A DNA stretch of 64,000 nt from CAWFQB01 sp965277875 (GCA_965277875.1 CBDIDV010000002.1:4588001-4652000), one strand, 5' to 3'. Positions 15,754-24,813 are shown, numbered from the stretch's first letter. Made by a program: numbers and translations. The notes: a model not told the origin generated them from the letters alone.

Positions 15754-16649
15754 TATTTCTCGTCCTCATCTTTTCGATCCTCTTTTTTCTGTTCATCTTC
15801 TTTTCGTTTATCTTCCCGTTCGTCGTCCTGTTCCTCCGGGCGCTTTAATTCGTTTTTTAGCTCTTCCTCGGCGGCGCGGCGCGCGGCGTCCTCGGCGTCC
15901 AGCCGCTGCGACTGTCCAAAGCGCTCGCCGAAATAGGTGCTGCGGGCTATGGAGTCGTGCATCAGTTCGCGGGACAGGCCCGTGACGCGTATCTGCCCGT
16001 CGGCGACGATATACGCCCGCTGCGTGATACGCAGCATGGCCTCGACATTGTGATCGGTGATCAGGATACCGATTTTGTCCGCCGATTGCGTCAGGCTGAT
16101 GATGATGTCCTCAATGTCCTCGATGGCTTTGGGGTCAACGCCCGTAAATGGCTCGTCCAGAAGGATGAATTTCGGGTTGGAGGCCAGGGCGCGGGCGATC
16201 TCGACGCGTCTGCGCTGCCCGCCCGAAAGCGTCCGCGCCACCTGATGCCGTAAGGGTTCGACGTGCAGCTGCTCCATCAATTCATTGGCCCGATTTTTGC
16301 GCTGGGCGCGGGACATGCGCTGCATCTGCAACACCAGATGAATGTTTTCCTCGACGCTCAGGTTGCGGAAAACCGACGCTTCCTGCGGCAGATAACTAAT
16401 ACCGGCCCTGGCCCGCTTGTACATCGGGCGGCGCGTAATGTCCTGGCCGTCGAGCAGCACAGATCCCCGCTGCGGCTTGACAAGGCCGACGATCATGTAA
16501 AAGGTCGTGGTTTTGCCCGCGCCATTGGGGCCAAGCAGGCCGACGACTTCGCCCTGCCGCACTTCGAGCGAGATGCCGTCCACGACGCGCCGCCCCCGGT
16601 ACGCCTTGACCAGATTCTTTGCGGTTATTTCAAGCAGTTGTTCGGACAT
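15753..16649 (-). CDS. lptB: LPS export ABC transporter ATPase
   Basis: The protein has 298 residues. Walker A GPNGAGKTTT (about residues 39-48), Q-loop LPQEASVF, signature LSGGQRRRVE, Walker B FILLDEPFTGVDP, and the switch His in LITDHNV are all intact and LptB-like. It powers LPS extraction with LptF/G. The last 50 residues are an added, highly charged Arg/Lys/Glu/Asp tail (RPEEQDDEREDKRKEDEQKK) that LptB normally lacks; the DNA there is purine-rich, like the insert DNA in valS, although the exact repeat is not seen. It is translationally coupled to lptF. Confidence 0.95.
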   Translation of the reverse strand: MSEQLLEITAKNLVKAYRGRRVVDGISLEVRQGEVVGLLGPNGAGKTTTFYMIVGLVKPQRGSVLLDGQDITRRPMYKRARAGISYLPQEASVFRNLSVEENIHLVLQMQRMSRAQRKNRANELMEQLHVEPLRHQVARTLSGGQRRRVEIARALASNPKFILLDEPFTGVDPKAIEDIEDIIISLTQSADKIGILITDHNVEAMLRITQRAYIVADGQIRVTGLSRELMHDSIARSTYFGERFGQSQRLDAEDAARRAAEEELKNELKRPEEQDDEREDKRKEDEQKKEDRKDEDEK

Positions 16650-16668
16650 AGTTGTTATTGCACAATGG

Positions 16669-16735
16669 GCGGGTACAGAAAACGTACCCGCCTCGGAGGG
16701 CTTCGCCCAAGCGTCCTCGCGGACGCGATGCGGGC
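16669..16735. repeat. Dispersed GTACCCG...CGGACGCG repeat (copy 1)
   Basis: GGCGGGTAC and GTACCCGCC form a hairpin, followed by CTCGGAGGGCTTCGCC and AAGCGTCCTCGCGGACGCG. Related copies lie at 33862-33935 and 49671-49851. Confidence 0.75.
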
Positions 16736-16746
16736 CAGGATGTCAC

Positions 16747-16852
16747 TTAACCCAAGTTGCTACCTCGACTCTTTGATCTCGACGCTTTAGCGCAAAATGC
16801 CGTTCTTACAACGTTGCTATCTCAAAGACGTTTCAAGATAGCAACCGGGTTA
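16747..16852. repeat. Imperfect palindrome between lptA-like gene and lptB
   Basis: Arms of the form TAACCCAAGTTGCTACC and its near complement at the other end enclose about 70 bp with a smaller inverted repeat (CTCTTTGA / TCAAAGA). The right arm overlaps the stop codon of the lptA-like gene. It is likely an mRNA structure in the operon. Confidence 0.55.
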
Positions 16853-18811
16853 CTTACGTTTCTTTTTAGTTGGCTTCTTCGCTGAGGCCATGCCTGCATC
16901 GGCAGGCTGCGAGCCGGGCGAATTACGAAAGTGGTTGACTAGCGTACCTGTTCTCTGAGGCGTATCGTACTTCAGATCGCGGGTCAGCAGATTGTACGTG
17001 AATATATCGTCTGGCTGGCTGCCGGTTCCATCTGTAACCCCATCCGGCGTGGCAAGGGTGATCTTGGTAACGCCCAGCACTTTGATGATCTGTGACTGTG
17101 CGCCGCTATCGGTGACGTTGTCGGTAAATAGTACCGTGCTGCCGGCTCCGGTCAGGGTCTGCGCGCCGCCTTTTTTCAGTGGCTGCTGAAACTTGTACGT
17201 GACATTGTTGGTGGCCCGCGCCTCGCGCAGCGCGGTCACTTTGTGGGTTTTGTTGTCTTTGCCCTTGACCTCAGTGACGACGAAATCCGCTTCCAGGTGC
17301 GGCGTGTTGATTTCGGCGTCGCTCTTGGTGGCCGGGTCATTGGACACGAAATGTACGCGTGGGCCTTCCACAAGCAGACTTTTTTCCGGGATGTACGTGG
17401 CGGTCTGAAAGGCGGTCACGACAATATCGCCGATGACGAACGGCGTTGTTTTGCCGGATGTGGGGAACACGATATCGCTTGGTAGACCGGGCGGCTGTGC
17501 GTTCGGCTCCTCTTCGGGCGGCGCGGCGTTGATAACGGGCGGGTTGGCTGCGTCGGGCGCACTATTGGCGGCAGGCGGGACAGGCGCGTTGGCGGGCCGC
17601 ACATTCGCTCCCTCCAAGGGGGTTGGCGCAGGCCTGGTTCCTGCCGCCTGTCCGACGGGCGGCGTGGTGCGAGGCGCGAAACTCAGGCGCGTGTGTTCGG
17701 GCGAGCCGGTCACGACATAGCGCGGATCGTCGCCCATCGTGGCCGTAACCCGCGTAGCCGTGAGCGTGGCGGGTTCTTTCAGCGTGGCGGGATCGGTCAG
17801 GCCGGCATTTACGCCGCCCTCCAGGATGAGCGGCTGGCCGCGCTGCGACGTGATCTGCCCCGCCGTGCCTGTCAGCGTCTGCATATTGCCCTGCGCGGTC
17901 GTGCGGCGGCAGTCGAATGTGACGCCCCCGGTCGCGGCAAGACTGTCCTTGTCTTTCTCCAGGCCGGCCACAAAATGGGGCGCTTTGAAAACATTGTGGC
18001 TTTTGTCCTGCGGGTTGTCAGACTCGATCACGACGAGCGGCCCATCAAATCGCGCCGCCTTGCCCGTATCTACATCGCCGCTCGCAAAACCATGCGCGTG
18101 AACCGTGCCGGGCTGAAACGCGAATGCGCGTTTTTTGCCGTCGGCCTTTTTGCCATTTGCTTCACCACCCGTCTTTTGGTCGGGGGGGGGCAGGGGCGTA
18201 AACCGTATGTCGTTCAGGGCCGCGCTGCCGGCTACATGGTAGCGGCCTTCACCTGGCATGACCAGGCTGCCGACGCTCAGAACGGCGGGGTTGAGAAAAC
18301 GTGAAGGATCGGTCAGCGTAGCGTGGACATCGTCCAGCAGGCGCAGGGTCTTGTCGGCCTGTTGATAGGTGGCGCGGCGTGCCGTGCCTTGAATTACGCG
18401 CTCGAAAATGCGCCCGCCCAGCTTTACCTGCTCTGTGATGGTATAGCGCACATTGCCGATTAGGTCTGCCGAGCCATTGCCGCCGCTCGCCTGGTGCGTC
18501 GTGATGTGGTCGGCCAGGACGAGAAGATGCAGGGTGCGTTTCTTGTCCGTCGTTTCAACCTTGATGTCGGGGCCTTCCAGCGTAGAGTTCTTGAAGCCGT
18601 CCGGGCTGGTGAGACTGCGATAGTCGGTAATAGTAACGTCGCCGATTTGCGTTTTATTCGGGTTTTTCGCGACGGCAGGCTTTGACGCTCCTGATTTCGC
18701 TCCCCCCATCGGCTGCGTGGCGGGCGCGGGCGGCGCGGCGGACGCGAGACGAGGCACGACGCCCGCCATCAGCAGCAAGGCACACGGTTTTATTGGGGCG
18801 AACATTCTCAT
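16850..18811 (-). CDS. Large LptA/OstA-like periplasmic protein
   Basis: The protein has 653 residues from ATG 18811; a TTG start 11 codons up would overlap lptC. A signal peptide (MRMFAPIKPCALLLMAGVVP, cut near ASA-APP) precedes two OstA-like regions separated by a Pro/Ala-rich linker (about 400-460). Telling phrases are DYRSLTSPDGFKNSTLEG, ADLIGNVRYTITE, GTARRATYQQADKTLRL and, in the second half, REARATNNVTYKFQQPLKKG. LptA proteins form a beta-jellyroll bridge carrying LPS across the periplasm; this one is three times the usual size. A run of nine C (18182-18190) lies in the coding strand. The C-terminus ends in KKPTKKKRK. Confidence 0.8.
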   Translation of the reverse strand: MRMFAPIKPCALLLMAGVVPRLASAAPPAPATQPMGGAKSGASKPAVAKNPNKTQIGDVTITDYRSLTSPDGFKNSTLEGPDIKVETTDKKRTLHLLVLADHITTHQASGGNGSADLIGNVRYTITEQVKLGGRIFERVIQGTARRATYQQADKTLRLLDDVHATLTDPSRFLNPAVLSVGSLVMPGEGRYHVAGSAALNDIRFTPLPPPDQKTGGEANGKKADGKKRAFAFQPGTVHAHGFASGDVDTGKAARFDGPLVVIESDNPQDKSHNVFKAPHFVAGLEKDKDSLAATGGVTFDCRRTTAQGNMQTLTGTAGQITSQRGQPLILEGGVNAGLTDPATLKEPATLTATRVTATMGDDPRYVVTGSPEHTRLSFAPRTTPPVGQAAGTRPAPTPLEGANVRPANAPVPPAANSAPDAANPPVINAAPPEEEPNAQPPGLPSDIVFPTSGKTTPFVIGDIVVTAFQTATYIPEKSLLVEGPRVHFVSNDPATKSDAEINTPHLEADFVVTEVKGKDNKTHKVTALREARATNNVTYKFQQPLKKGGAQTLTGAGSTVLFTDNVTDSGAQSQIIKVLGVTKITLATPDGVTDGTGSQPDDIFTYNLLTRDLKYDTPQRTGTLVNHFRNSPGSQPADAGMASAKKPTKKKRK

Positions 18812-18840
18812 AATTCGTCTTTCAGAGAGAACAGGCCAGA

Positions 18841-19494
18841 TCAATGCAGATTATTGTCGCTGCGAAACGTGCGTTTGGCCGTGTCGTAGAGAATGCGGTT
18901 CGACTGAGTGCTTACGTCCGGCGAACCCGGCTGTGTGCGGAACAAGCGCGCATTCCCTGTACAAACCACCTGCGTGGTATGCGAGTCCCACTTCACTTTA
19001 TCCGCCTGTACGGTCGTGTCGGAGGGTTTGGCCTTTTGTCCCGGCGCGGTCATCGGGTCTAAAACGGAATGGAGGGTCACGCCGCCCGTGGCGATAAGGA
19101 TGCGGTCGCGCTCGTTCGTCGTGACAAAAGGCGCGTCGAGTGTGGCGGACGGCTGGCCCTCATGGTAAAAAGTGGCGTGAACGTCGCGCAGGTGAACGGT
19201 CAGCACGTTCTGCTTGCCCACCGTTTTGTTGTCCATCAAGCCCTGCCGCGCATCGGCGACAAGAATGCGCCGGGGTGGGGCCGTGGGGTTTTTAGGATCG
19301 GGCGCATACCAGGGGATATGCCAGCCGGTTCCCTGCACGGCCCCCGGCAAGATTATATCTTTCGCCGCCTGCTTCAATTTGGCTCGGCTTGCCCCGCCGT
19401 GCAACGCCGCCATGTCCGGCCCGGACTTCGGTACGCCGCATCCGCCGACAATAATGAGACCACAAGCAATTATGTTTTGTGCTGACTTGTTCAA
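18841..19494 (-). CDS. LptC-like lipoprotein
   Basis: This encodes 217 residues from a TTG start with a weak RBS; no other start fits. The N-terminus ends LIIVGGC, a lipobox, so the protein is probably a lipoprotein rather than having the TM anchor usual for LptC. The body matches LptC/OstA jellyrolls: ILVADARQGLMDNKTVG, VHLRDVHATFYHEGQPSATL, IATGGVTLHSV, VQADKVKWDSHTTQVVCTGN. It would dock LptA on the LptBF complex. It is the first gene of the lpt block and ends 29 nt before the lptA-like gene. Confidence 0.78.
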   Translation of the reverse strand: MNKSAQNIIACGLIIVGGCGVPKSGPDMAALHGGASRAKLKQAAKDIILPGAVQGTGWHIPWYAPDPKNPTAPPRRILVADARQGLMDNKTVGKQNVLTVHLRDVHATFYHEGQPSATLDAPFVTTNERDRILIATGGVTLHSVLDPMTAPGQKAKPSDTTVQADKVKWDSHTTQVVCTGNARLFRTQPGSPDVSTQSNRILYDTAKRTFRSDNNLH

Positions 19495-19514
19495 GCGGTA
19501 GTTCGTTTCACTTC

Positions 19515-19662
19515 TTGTCTTGAACTCGGATTACACGGATTGAATGGATGACCATGATGTTTGTACCCAACTCTGCCCTGTTGGATTGTAGAACAGGCTG
19601 CTACAAACGGCATATCTAATCCTGTCCATCCTATAAATCCGTGTAATCCGAGTTCAAGACAA
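19515..19662. repeat. Palindromic element with perfect 27-bp terminal inverted repeats
   Basis: The left arm (19515-19541) begins TTGTCTTGAACTCGG and the right arm (19636-19662) is its exact complement. The inner part holds AATCCTGTCCATCCT. It sits between lptC and the PspA-like gene. A second copy is at 35536-35637. Confidence 0.9.
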
Positions 19663-19666
19663 CACA

Positions 19667-20860
19667 TTACTCCGGCGAACCCGGACGCTGCGCGTGTACC
19701 CAGGCGTCGAAGTCGTCGTCCTGGGTTTCCAACAAGTCAGTCTCTTCTTGGAGTGTCTCAAGACGGAACCGCATAGCCGTCGCTTTCAAGTTGGCTTCGA
19801 GCAAAATTGCCTTCCATGTGCGAGCGCCGATACGCTCTTCTTGCTGCCGTATTCGTTCCTTTGTTTGTTCCGCAGCCTGCGTAGCCTGAACAAGCAGCGA
19901 TTGCATTACAGGTAATATCTGTTCATGCTGTCGCTTTTCCCTGTAGAATTGCCGGGCCAATTCACGGTTGCCCTGGTCGAGCGTCTGCAAGGCTTTGCGG
20001 CTATACTCCTCATTAAGCTTTGCATGTCTGGCAACCTGACTTGTCAGATTGTTCTTGTAAGTCAGAGCGCGAATGGCATACTCGCGGTTCCTGATCTGGT
20101 TTTCCTTCAGGTCAATCACGGCCTGCCGCAAAATCGTTTCGACCGACACGCTCGCATCGTCCTGCTCGTCCGCCTCTGCCGTATTCAGAGGCAGGATGTA
20201 CTCGGCCAGATCAGCCAGCCGCTTGTTGAGAACAGACTGATACTCTTCCGGTGTAACGCCCCGCTCCTGCGCCCGCGCGGCAACTACGGCGTCGAACTGC
20301 GGCGACTCGTTTACGGCGGCAGAAGGTAGGCCCGTCGGGGAGGCGTCTGTTACGTCCTGTGCCTCGTTCCCCTCTTTGCTTCCCTGTACTGCGGCATCAT
20401 CCGCTGAGATGTCGGCTGCGAGCGGCTGGTCGTAATCGCCCGATGCGAGGGCATCCAGCGTGTCGCTCAGGATGTTCGGAAGTGGGGGCGTTTCCTCGGT
20501 GCTGGCGGGTGCGTTGAATATCGGCGGCTTGGGCGCTTCGGCGGGCTGCATTTTGAGCAGGTCTTCGAGGTCGCGGATGCTGCGCTTCACTTCCTCTACG
20601 CTGGTTTCGATGCCTGCCAGTTCCCCGCGCCGCGTTTGAAGTTCCTGGTCGGCAGCGACTTTGGCTTGAAGGCGCAGTTTGGCGGTTCCCCGGTTGCCGT
20701 CGCGCAGGGCTTCGGTCGCCTCGCGCTCCAGGGTGGCTGTCCGCTGCTCCAATCGCTCCACTTCGACATGCAGATCGTTGCGGCGCGTGATGGCGTTCAT
20801 GAGCGCGGCGCGGTTCTGCTCCTGCATGGCCCTCAGATCAAGGGCGGAATTCTCCGGCAT
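19667..20860 (-). CDS. PspA/IM30-like coiled-coil protein, two helical regions
   Basis: The protein has 397 residues. The start at 20860 (MPENSALDLRAMQ) has GGAGAG at good distance; an ATG 9 codons earlier is possible. Residues 10-115 and 235-390 are long helices with PspA-like features (LMNAITRRNDLHVEVERLEQ; LDQGNRELARQFYREKRQHE), separated by an acidic, Pro/Ala-rich linker. It has no signal or TM, so it is probably a peripheral membrane or cytoplasmic protein. PspA/IM30 proteins protect the inner membrane. The match is by pattern only, so the family is tentative. Confidence 0.6.
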   Translation of the reverse strand: MPENSALDLRAMQEQNRAALMNAITRRNDLHVEVERLEQRTATLEREATEALRDGNRGTAKLRLQAKVAADQELQTRRGELAGIETSVEEVKRSIRDLEDLLKMQPAEAPKPPIFNAPASTEETPPLPNILSDTLDALASGDYDQPLAADISADDAAVQGSKEGNEAQDVTDASPTGLPSAAVNESPQFDAVVAARAQERGVTPEEYQSVLNKRLADLAEYILPLNTAEADEQDDASVSVETILRQAVIDLKENQIRNREYAIRALTYKNNLTSQVARHAKLNEEYSRKALQTLDQGNRELARQFYREKRQHEQILPVMQSLLVQATQAAEQTKERIRQQEERIGARTWKAILLEANLKATAMRFRLETLQEETDLLETQDDDFDAWVHAQRPGSPE

Positions 20861-20924
20861 ACGTTCACTCTCCAGCCAAATTGTCAAGTATTCAACTGTT
20901 CTACGACAGAGTTTGCGATGCCGC

Positions 20925-22040
20925 TCAGACCGCGTTCAGTTCGATTGTCGGCAGGGAACGGGTCGAGCGGCGTAACGCGCTGTTCTGCTCCGCGCCATTT
21001 TGTTCTATTTCGCGGCGCAGTTGCCCGCAGGCAGCCGCGATGGCGTGACCGCGTGTCATGCGCTGTGTGGCGACCCGTCCCGCCCGTTCCAATTCCTCGC
21101 GAAAGCGGACGATACTTTCCCTTGTCGGACGCCCAAAGCCCTGCGATGTTTCCACGTAGTTGAACGGAATCAGGTTCACGTTACCGGGCAGTTTTTTGGA
21201 ACGCAACAGTGCGCCCAATTCGCGGGCATGTTCCGGGCGGTCGTTGACGCCGCCGATAAGCAGATACTCGAATGTCAGGTCGCGATGCGTGTTTTTCACA
21301 TACTCGGCGCAGGCGTCCATGATCTCGTCCAGCTTCCACTTGCGGGCCGTAGGAATCAGTGTGGCGCGCAGATCGTCGTTGGGCGCGTGTATCGAAAGCG
21401 CGAGCGTGACCGGCAGATCTTCGTGGGCAAGCTGCCGTATACCCGGCACGACCCCGACCGTGGAAATGGTCAGATTTCTTAGCGACACGCCGACTTCACT
21501 ACCCAATACGCGCAGGCTCTTGACGACATTGTCATAGTTCCACAGCGGCTCGCCCATGCCCATATAGACTGCGTGCGAGATGCGCCGCGCGCTGTCGTTC
21601 TGCATCTTGACGAACTGCCCGACGATCTCGCCGACCGTCAGGTTGCGCGCCAGCCCGCCCTTTGCCGTGGCGCAGAACGTACACCCCGCCGCGCACCCGA
21701 TCTGCGTGGACAGGCACACCGACACGCGTTCGGGATAGGGCAGGTACACGCTTTCAATCGTCAGGCCGTCCGCCTGCTTCATCAAATACTTGGCTGTCTC
21801 ATCGGGCGACACGTCTTTGTGCGCGATGTCCGGCAGGCCCACTGTGTACGTCTCGGCCAGCCGCTCCCGGAACGGACGCGGCAGATCGTTCATAGCGTCC
21901 AGGGTCTCGGCCCCGCGTTTATAAATCCATGCGCCAAGTTGCTTGCCCCGATACGCGGGCTGTCCCGCATTTTGCGCCACCGCGCCCAATTCTTCCGTTG
22001 TCAACCCAATCAAAGACTTCATAACTGATTCCAAATTCAT
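20925..22040 (-). CDS. rlmN: 23S rRNA/tRNA adenine-C2 methyltransferase
   Basis: The protein has 371 residues. This radical-SAM enzyme methylates A2503 of 23S rRNA and A37 of some tRNAs. The Fe-S motif CAAGCTFC (CxxxCxxC) is at about residues 113-120, preceded by SVCLSTQIG, with GMGEPLWNYDNV and SMKLDEIM-type segments typical of RlmN. The catalytic C-terminal Cys is in AIAAACGQLRREIE. The C-terminal 25 residues are extra. The first ATG directly follows the palindrome at 22043-22262; an ATG six codons later (22022) with GGAA upstream may be the real start. Confidence 0.95.
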   Translation of the reverse strand: MNLESVMKSLIGLTTEELGAVAQNAGQPAYRGKQLGAWIYKRGAETLDAMNDLPRPFRERLAETYTVGLPDIAHKDVSPDETAKYLMKQADGLTIESVYLPYPERVSVCLSTQIGCAAGCTFCATAKGGLARNLTVGEIVGQFVKMQNDSARRISHAVYMGMGEPLWNYDNVVKSLRVLGSEVGVSLRNLTISTVGVVPGIRQLAHEDLPVTLALSIHAPNDDLRATLIPTARKWKLDEIMDACAEYVKNTHRDLTFEYLLIGGVNDRPEHARELGALLRSKKLPGNVNLIPFNYVETSQGFGRPTRESIVRFREELERAGRVATQRMTRGHAIAAACGQLRREIEQNGAEQNSALRRSTRSLPTIELNAV

Positions 22041-22042
22041 GT

Positions 22043-22262
22043 TTCACGCAAAGACGCCAAGACACAAAGAGAACAAGAAAAGTTATCCACAGATTAACAC
22101 AGATGTTTACAGATTACCATGCAAAAGGATAAAAGAACAACATCAGGCTGTTTGTGAAATCAACCTCCAGCTAGTTCTAAAATCCTGTCCATCCTGAAAA
22201 TCTTGTTAATCCTGTCTAATTCTCTTGTCTTTCCTTTGTGCGGGGCGTCTTTGCGTGAAACC
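22043..22262. repeat. Intergenic palindrome with TTTCACGCAAAGACG ends
   Basis: TTTCACGCAAAGACGCC at one end and its complement at the other enclose TATCCACAGATTA, AATCCTGTCCATCCTG and TTAATCCTGTC. These words recur in the palindrome at 23765-23935 and partly at 19515-19662. The element fills the gap between rlmN and the flotillin gene. Confidence 0.8.
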
Positions 22263-22270
22263 CTACTGTA

Positions 22271-23722
22271 TTATCTGCGCGGCGGTGTGGTCGTCGGGCG
22301 AACGGGCGGCTGCACGGGTGTGGGTGTGACCGGGCGCACGGGCAGAACGGGTTCAAAGTCCATTTCCGACGTGGGCAGGGCGCTGGTATCGCGCCGCGTG
22401 TTATTCCCGCCGTTGCCGTTCGCGTTGTTCTTGCCGCCGATGCCGTTGCCGCCCGTGACGACCTGCGCGGCCATCAGGGTCTGCACGACGCGCATCACGT
22501 CGTCGCTGCCCGATGCCGCCGCGCTGTGTCCGCCTTCGCCGGTCGTGCCGAAGTTGACGAACTGGCCGTTGGCGAGGGCGTTAGCGACTTCGCGGGTCAG
22601 AGCGGGGGCCATTTCCAGGCGTCGCAGGTCAAGATACGCGCCGCCCGCCTCGGAAAGCGCCTGCGCCTTCATGCGGATGGCCTCGGACTCGGCCTCGGCG
22701 ACCGCGCGGATACGCGCCGCCTGCGCCCGTCCTTCGGCTTCCTGCTGAATCACGTTCTGCTCGGCGTCCGCGCTGGCCTGCGTGATCTGGTTTGCGGCCA
22801 GTTCCGCCGAACGCTGCTCGCGCACGGCGGCCTGCTTTTCGGCCTCGGCGCGGGCGATGCTTGCGCCGTTCGAGGCGATCTGCATGTTCAGGGCGCGTTC
22901 CTGGTCGTTGACCTTCTGCTGCGCTTCCAGTTGCGCGATGCGCGACCGCTGCTCTTCCTGCGCCTGCACCACGTCCGCGCTGGCTTTGGCGCGCGCCGCC
23001 GACTCGCGCCGCCGCGCCTCGGCCACCTCGCTCAAAACCGCCTTAATGTTCAAACTGTTAAACGACAATCCCAAGTCCAGCAGTTCCCGCGAACAGGCGT
23101 CCTTGATGATGACGGCAAGCTCGTCGTCCTCGCCATGCGTCAGGCTTTCCGCGCCGCTGTTGGGAATGACAAGCGCGCCCGCCGCCCGCTGCGTCACGAT
23201 TTCTGCGCCCACGGGCGGCACGAGCAGGGCGCTGCCGGTCGGGGCCAGTGCCTGCGCGGGCCGCGCGTTGAACAACTGATCGTGCTTGAGCAGGTTGATG
23301 GCGCGGCGTCCCGCCGACGATAGCACATCGGTCAGCGTGGAAAGCTGATCGCCCGCAGGCTTGGAAAAGAACTTGTTAGCCGCCGTGTTGACCATCGCGT
23401 CGCTTTCGCCCACGCTGACGATGGCCGAGGCGCGTACCGTGACCTTGACGGGCGCGGGACGGCCATTCGAGTCCACGTCCGCCGTCTGGTCGGTAATCTC
23501 GATGTCCACGTTGATGGCCTGCGCGGGAATGGCGCGCGACTGCGTGAACAGCGGCACGACAAACGCTTTGGTCGGGCCGCGAAAAATACGTAGTCCGCCC
23601 GCCTTCCACCAGTTGACAAGCAGAATCTGTCCCGCGTCCACGCTCCGTAGAAACGTGGTCACGATGATCGTTGTAAAAACCAACAGGCCGATAATGGTAG
23701 CGGCCAAAACCACGAGTGCCAT
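22271..23722 (-). CDS. Flotillin-like SPFH protein
   Basis: The protein has 483 residues. One N-terminal TM helix (residues 3-24, LVVLAATIIGLLVFTTIIV) is followed by an SPFH/band-7 domain (about 27-240; IPAQAINVDIEITDQTADV, ASAIVSVGESDAMVNTA), a long Ala/Glu-rich flotillin coiled coil (about 245-380; ARAEAEKQAAVREQRSAE), and an Asn/Gly then Pro/Thr-rich tail. Flotillins scaffold membrane microdomains. The NfeD-like gene upstream in the same direction is the usual partner. The TM and overall order resemble YuaF/YqfA-FloT or YqiK systems. Confidence 0.9.
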   Translation of the reverse strand: MALVVLAATIIGLLVFTTIIVTTFLRSVDAGQILLVNWWKAGGLRIFRGPTKAFVVPLFTQSRAIPAQAINVDIEITDQTADVDSNGRPAPVKVTVRASAIVSVGESDAMVNTAANKFFSKPAGDQLSTLTDVLSSAGRRAINLLKHDQLFNARPAQALAPTGSALLVPPVGAEIVTQRAAGALVIPNSGAESLTHGEDDELAVIIKDACSRELLDLGLSFNSLNIKAVLSEVAEARRRESAARAKASADVVQAQEEQRSRIAQLEAQQKVNDQERALNMQIASNGASIARAEAEKQAAVREQRSAELAANQITQASADAEQNVIQQEAEGRAQAARIRAVAEAESEAIRMKAQALSEAGGAYLDLRRLEMAPALTREVANALANGQFVNFGTTGEGGHSAAASGSDDVMRVVQTLMAAQVVTGGNGIGGKNNANGNGGNNTRRDTSALPTSEMDFEPVLPVRPVTPTPVQPPVRPTTTPPRR

Positions 23723-23764
23723 AAATCTCTCCTCAACAGCGGCACACAGTTAAAACCTTTGAAA

Positions 23765-23935
23765 ACTTTGTCTCACGCAGAGACAAAGCACAAATACTAT
23801 CCACAGATTACGCAGATGACACACATTAAGGACGGTGAACAGTCGAGTCGGCTACCACATCAATCCTGTACATCCTGAGAAATCCTGTTAATCCTGTCCA
23901 TTTCCCCTGCGCCTCTGCGTGGGGCGTGAGATCAT
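23765..23935. repeat. Intergenic palindrome, same class as 22043-22262
   Basis: TCTCACGCAGAG and its complement at the far end enclose ATCCACAGATTACGCAGATGA, AATCCTGTTAATCCTGTCC. It fills the gap between flotillin and nfeD, so flotillin is bracketed by two related palindromes. Confidence 0.75.
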
Positions 23936-24582
23936 CCTATCGAAACTTGTAGGTGTTCACCGTCGGGGTCTACTTCTTCGACGCGCATCTTATCGCCGAC
24001 GCGCACCGGCATCATCGCCTGGGCGGGCGGCAGGATCGCGCTGAACTGCACCTCGCGCCCGTCACGTACCACGCGCACAATACCCTTGCCGTTGCGGAAC
24101 GGCGTCACGGCATGAGCCTCGGCCATCACAAGATGCTCGACCGGCGTGCTGGGCGTTCCCTGAAAGCCCATCAGAAAATTCCATAGCGGTGTAAGCGCCA
24201 GTCGTTCCAGCAGCACGGCGGGCAGCAGGGCTGCGACGTAGGCGAGGGCAAGCGGCGTATGGAACGCTTCAACAAGCGCGTAGCCGAATGCGCCATACGC
24301 AGCCAGGATGCTGAACACAATTCGCGGTGAGGGCAGCCAGCGCGATACTCCGGCTCCATTGCCGGGTGCGGCTGCGCCGGCCTGCGCGCCATTAGAGGCA
24401 GGCACGTTCGCCCCGCCCTTGGGCAGAAGCGAGGCGCCGTGCGCGTGGGAAAGCGCGGCCTGCGCCCCGCCCGGAAGATGCCCGTGGACGCCCATGCCGT
24501 GGCTGTGCCGCCCGAACGCGGGTATCGCCATCAACGCCATGCCGAACATGCCGGCAATCATCAGCACAAGAAACAGCGTCAT
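23932..24582 (-). CDS. NfeD-like membrane protein
   Basis: This encodes 216 residues from ATG 24582 with GGAGG 5 nt upstream (a TTG 12 codons earlier is weaker). The order is a TM helix at the N-terminus (LFLVLMIAGMFGMALMAIP), a His/Gly-rich linker (GRHSHGMGVHGHLPGG), two more TM helices (about 100-145), and a C-terminal OB-fold of about 65 residues (GKGIVRVVRDGREVQFSA, MMPVRVGDKMRVEEVDPDG) as in NfeD proteins. NfeD partners act with flotillins in membrane quality control, and the downstream gene is a flotillin. The His-rich linker might bind metal. Confidence 0.8.
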   Translation of the reverse strand: MTLFLVLMIAGMFGMALMAIPAFGRHSHGMGVHGHLPGGAQAALSHAHGASLLPKGGANVPASNGAQAGAAAPGNGAGVSRWLPSPRIVFSILAAYGAFGYALVEAFHTPLALAYVAALLPAVLLERLALTPLWNFLMGFQGTPSTPVEHLVMAEAHAVTPFRNGKGIVRVVRDGREVQFSAILPPAQAMMPVRVGDKMRVEEVDPDGEHLQVSIG

Positions 24583-24813
24583 CACGCCCTCCCTCGCCGC
24601 TTTGCGAGCCTCCGTCAAACCCGTACCACTTTACACCTATCTGTATCTTTATTATACATTGATTCGCTGCGCTTTGAGAGCCTGTGTTCCCGCTCGCTTT
24701 GCAGCATGTTTCGCATGTTGTCGTGAATGCTCAGGCAAAACATGAGCGATTTATGGCATAATACTATTGTAAACAACTTTGTAAACAACGGACGCTAAAA
24801 GGGGCTGAACATA

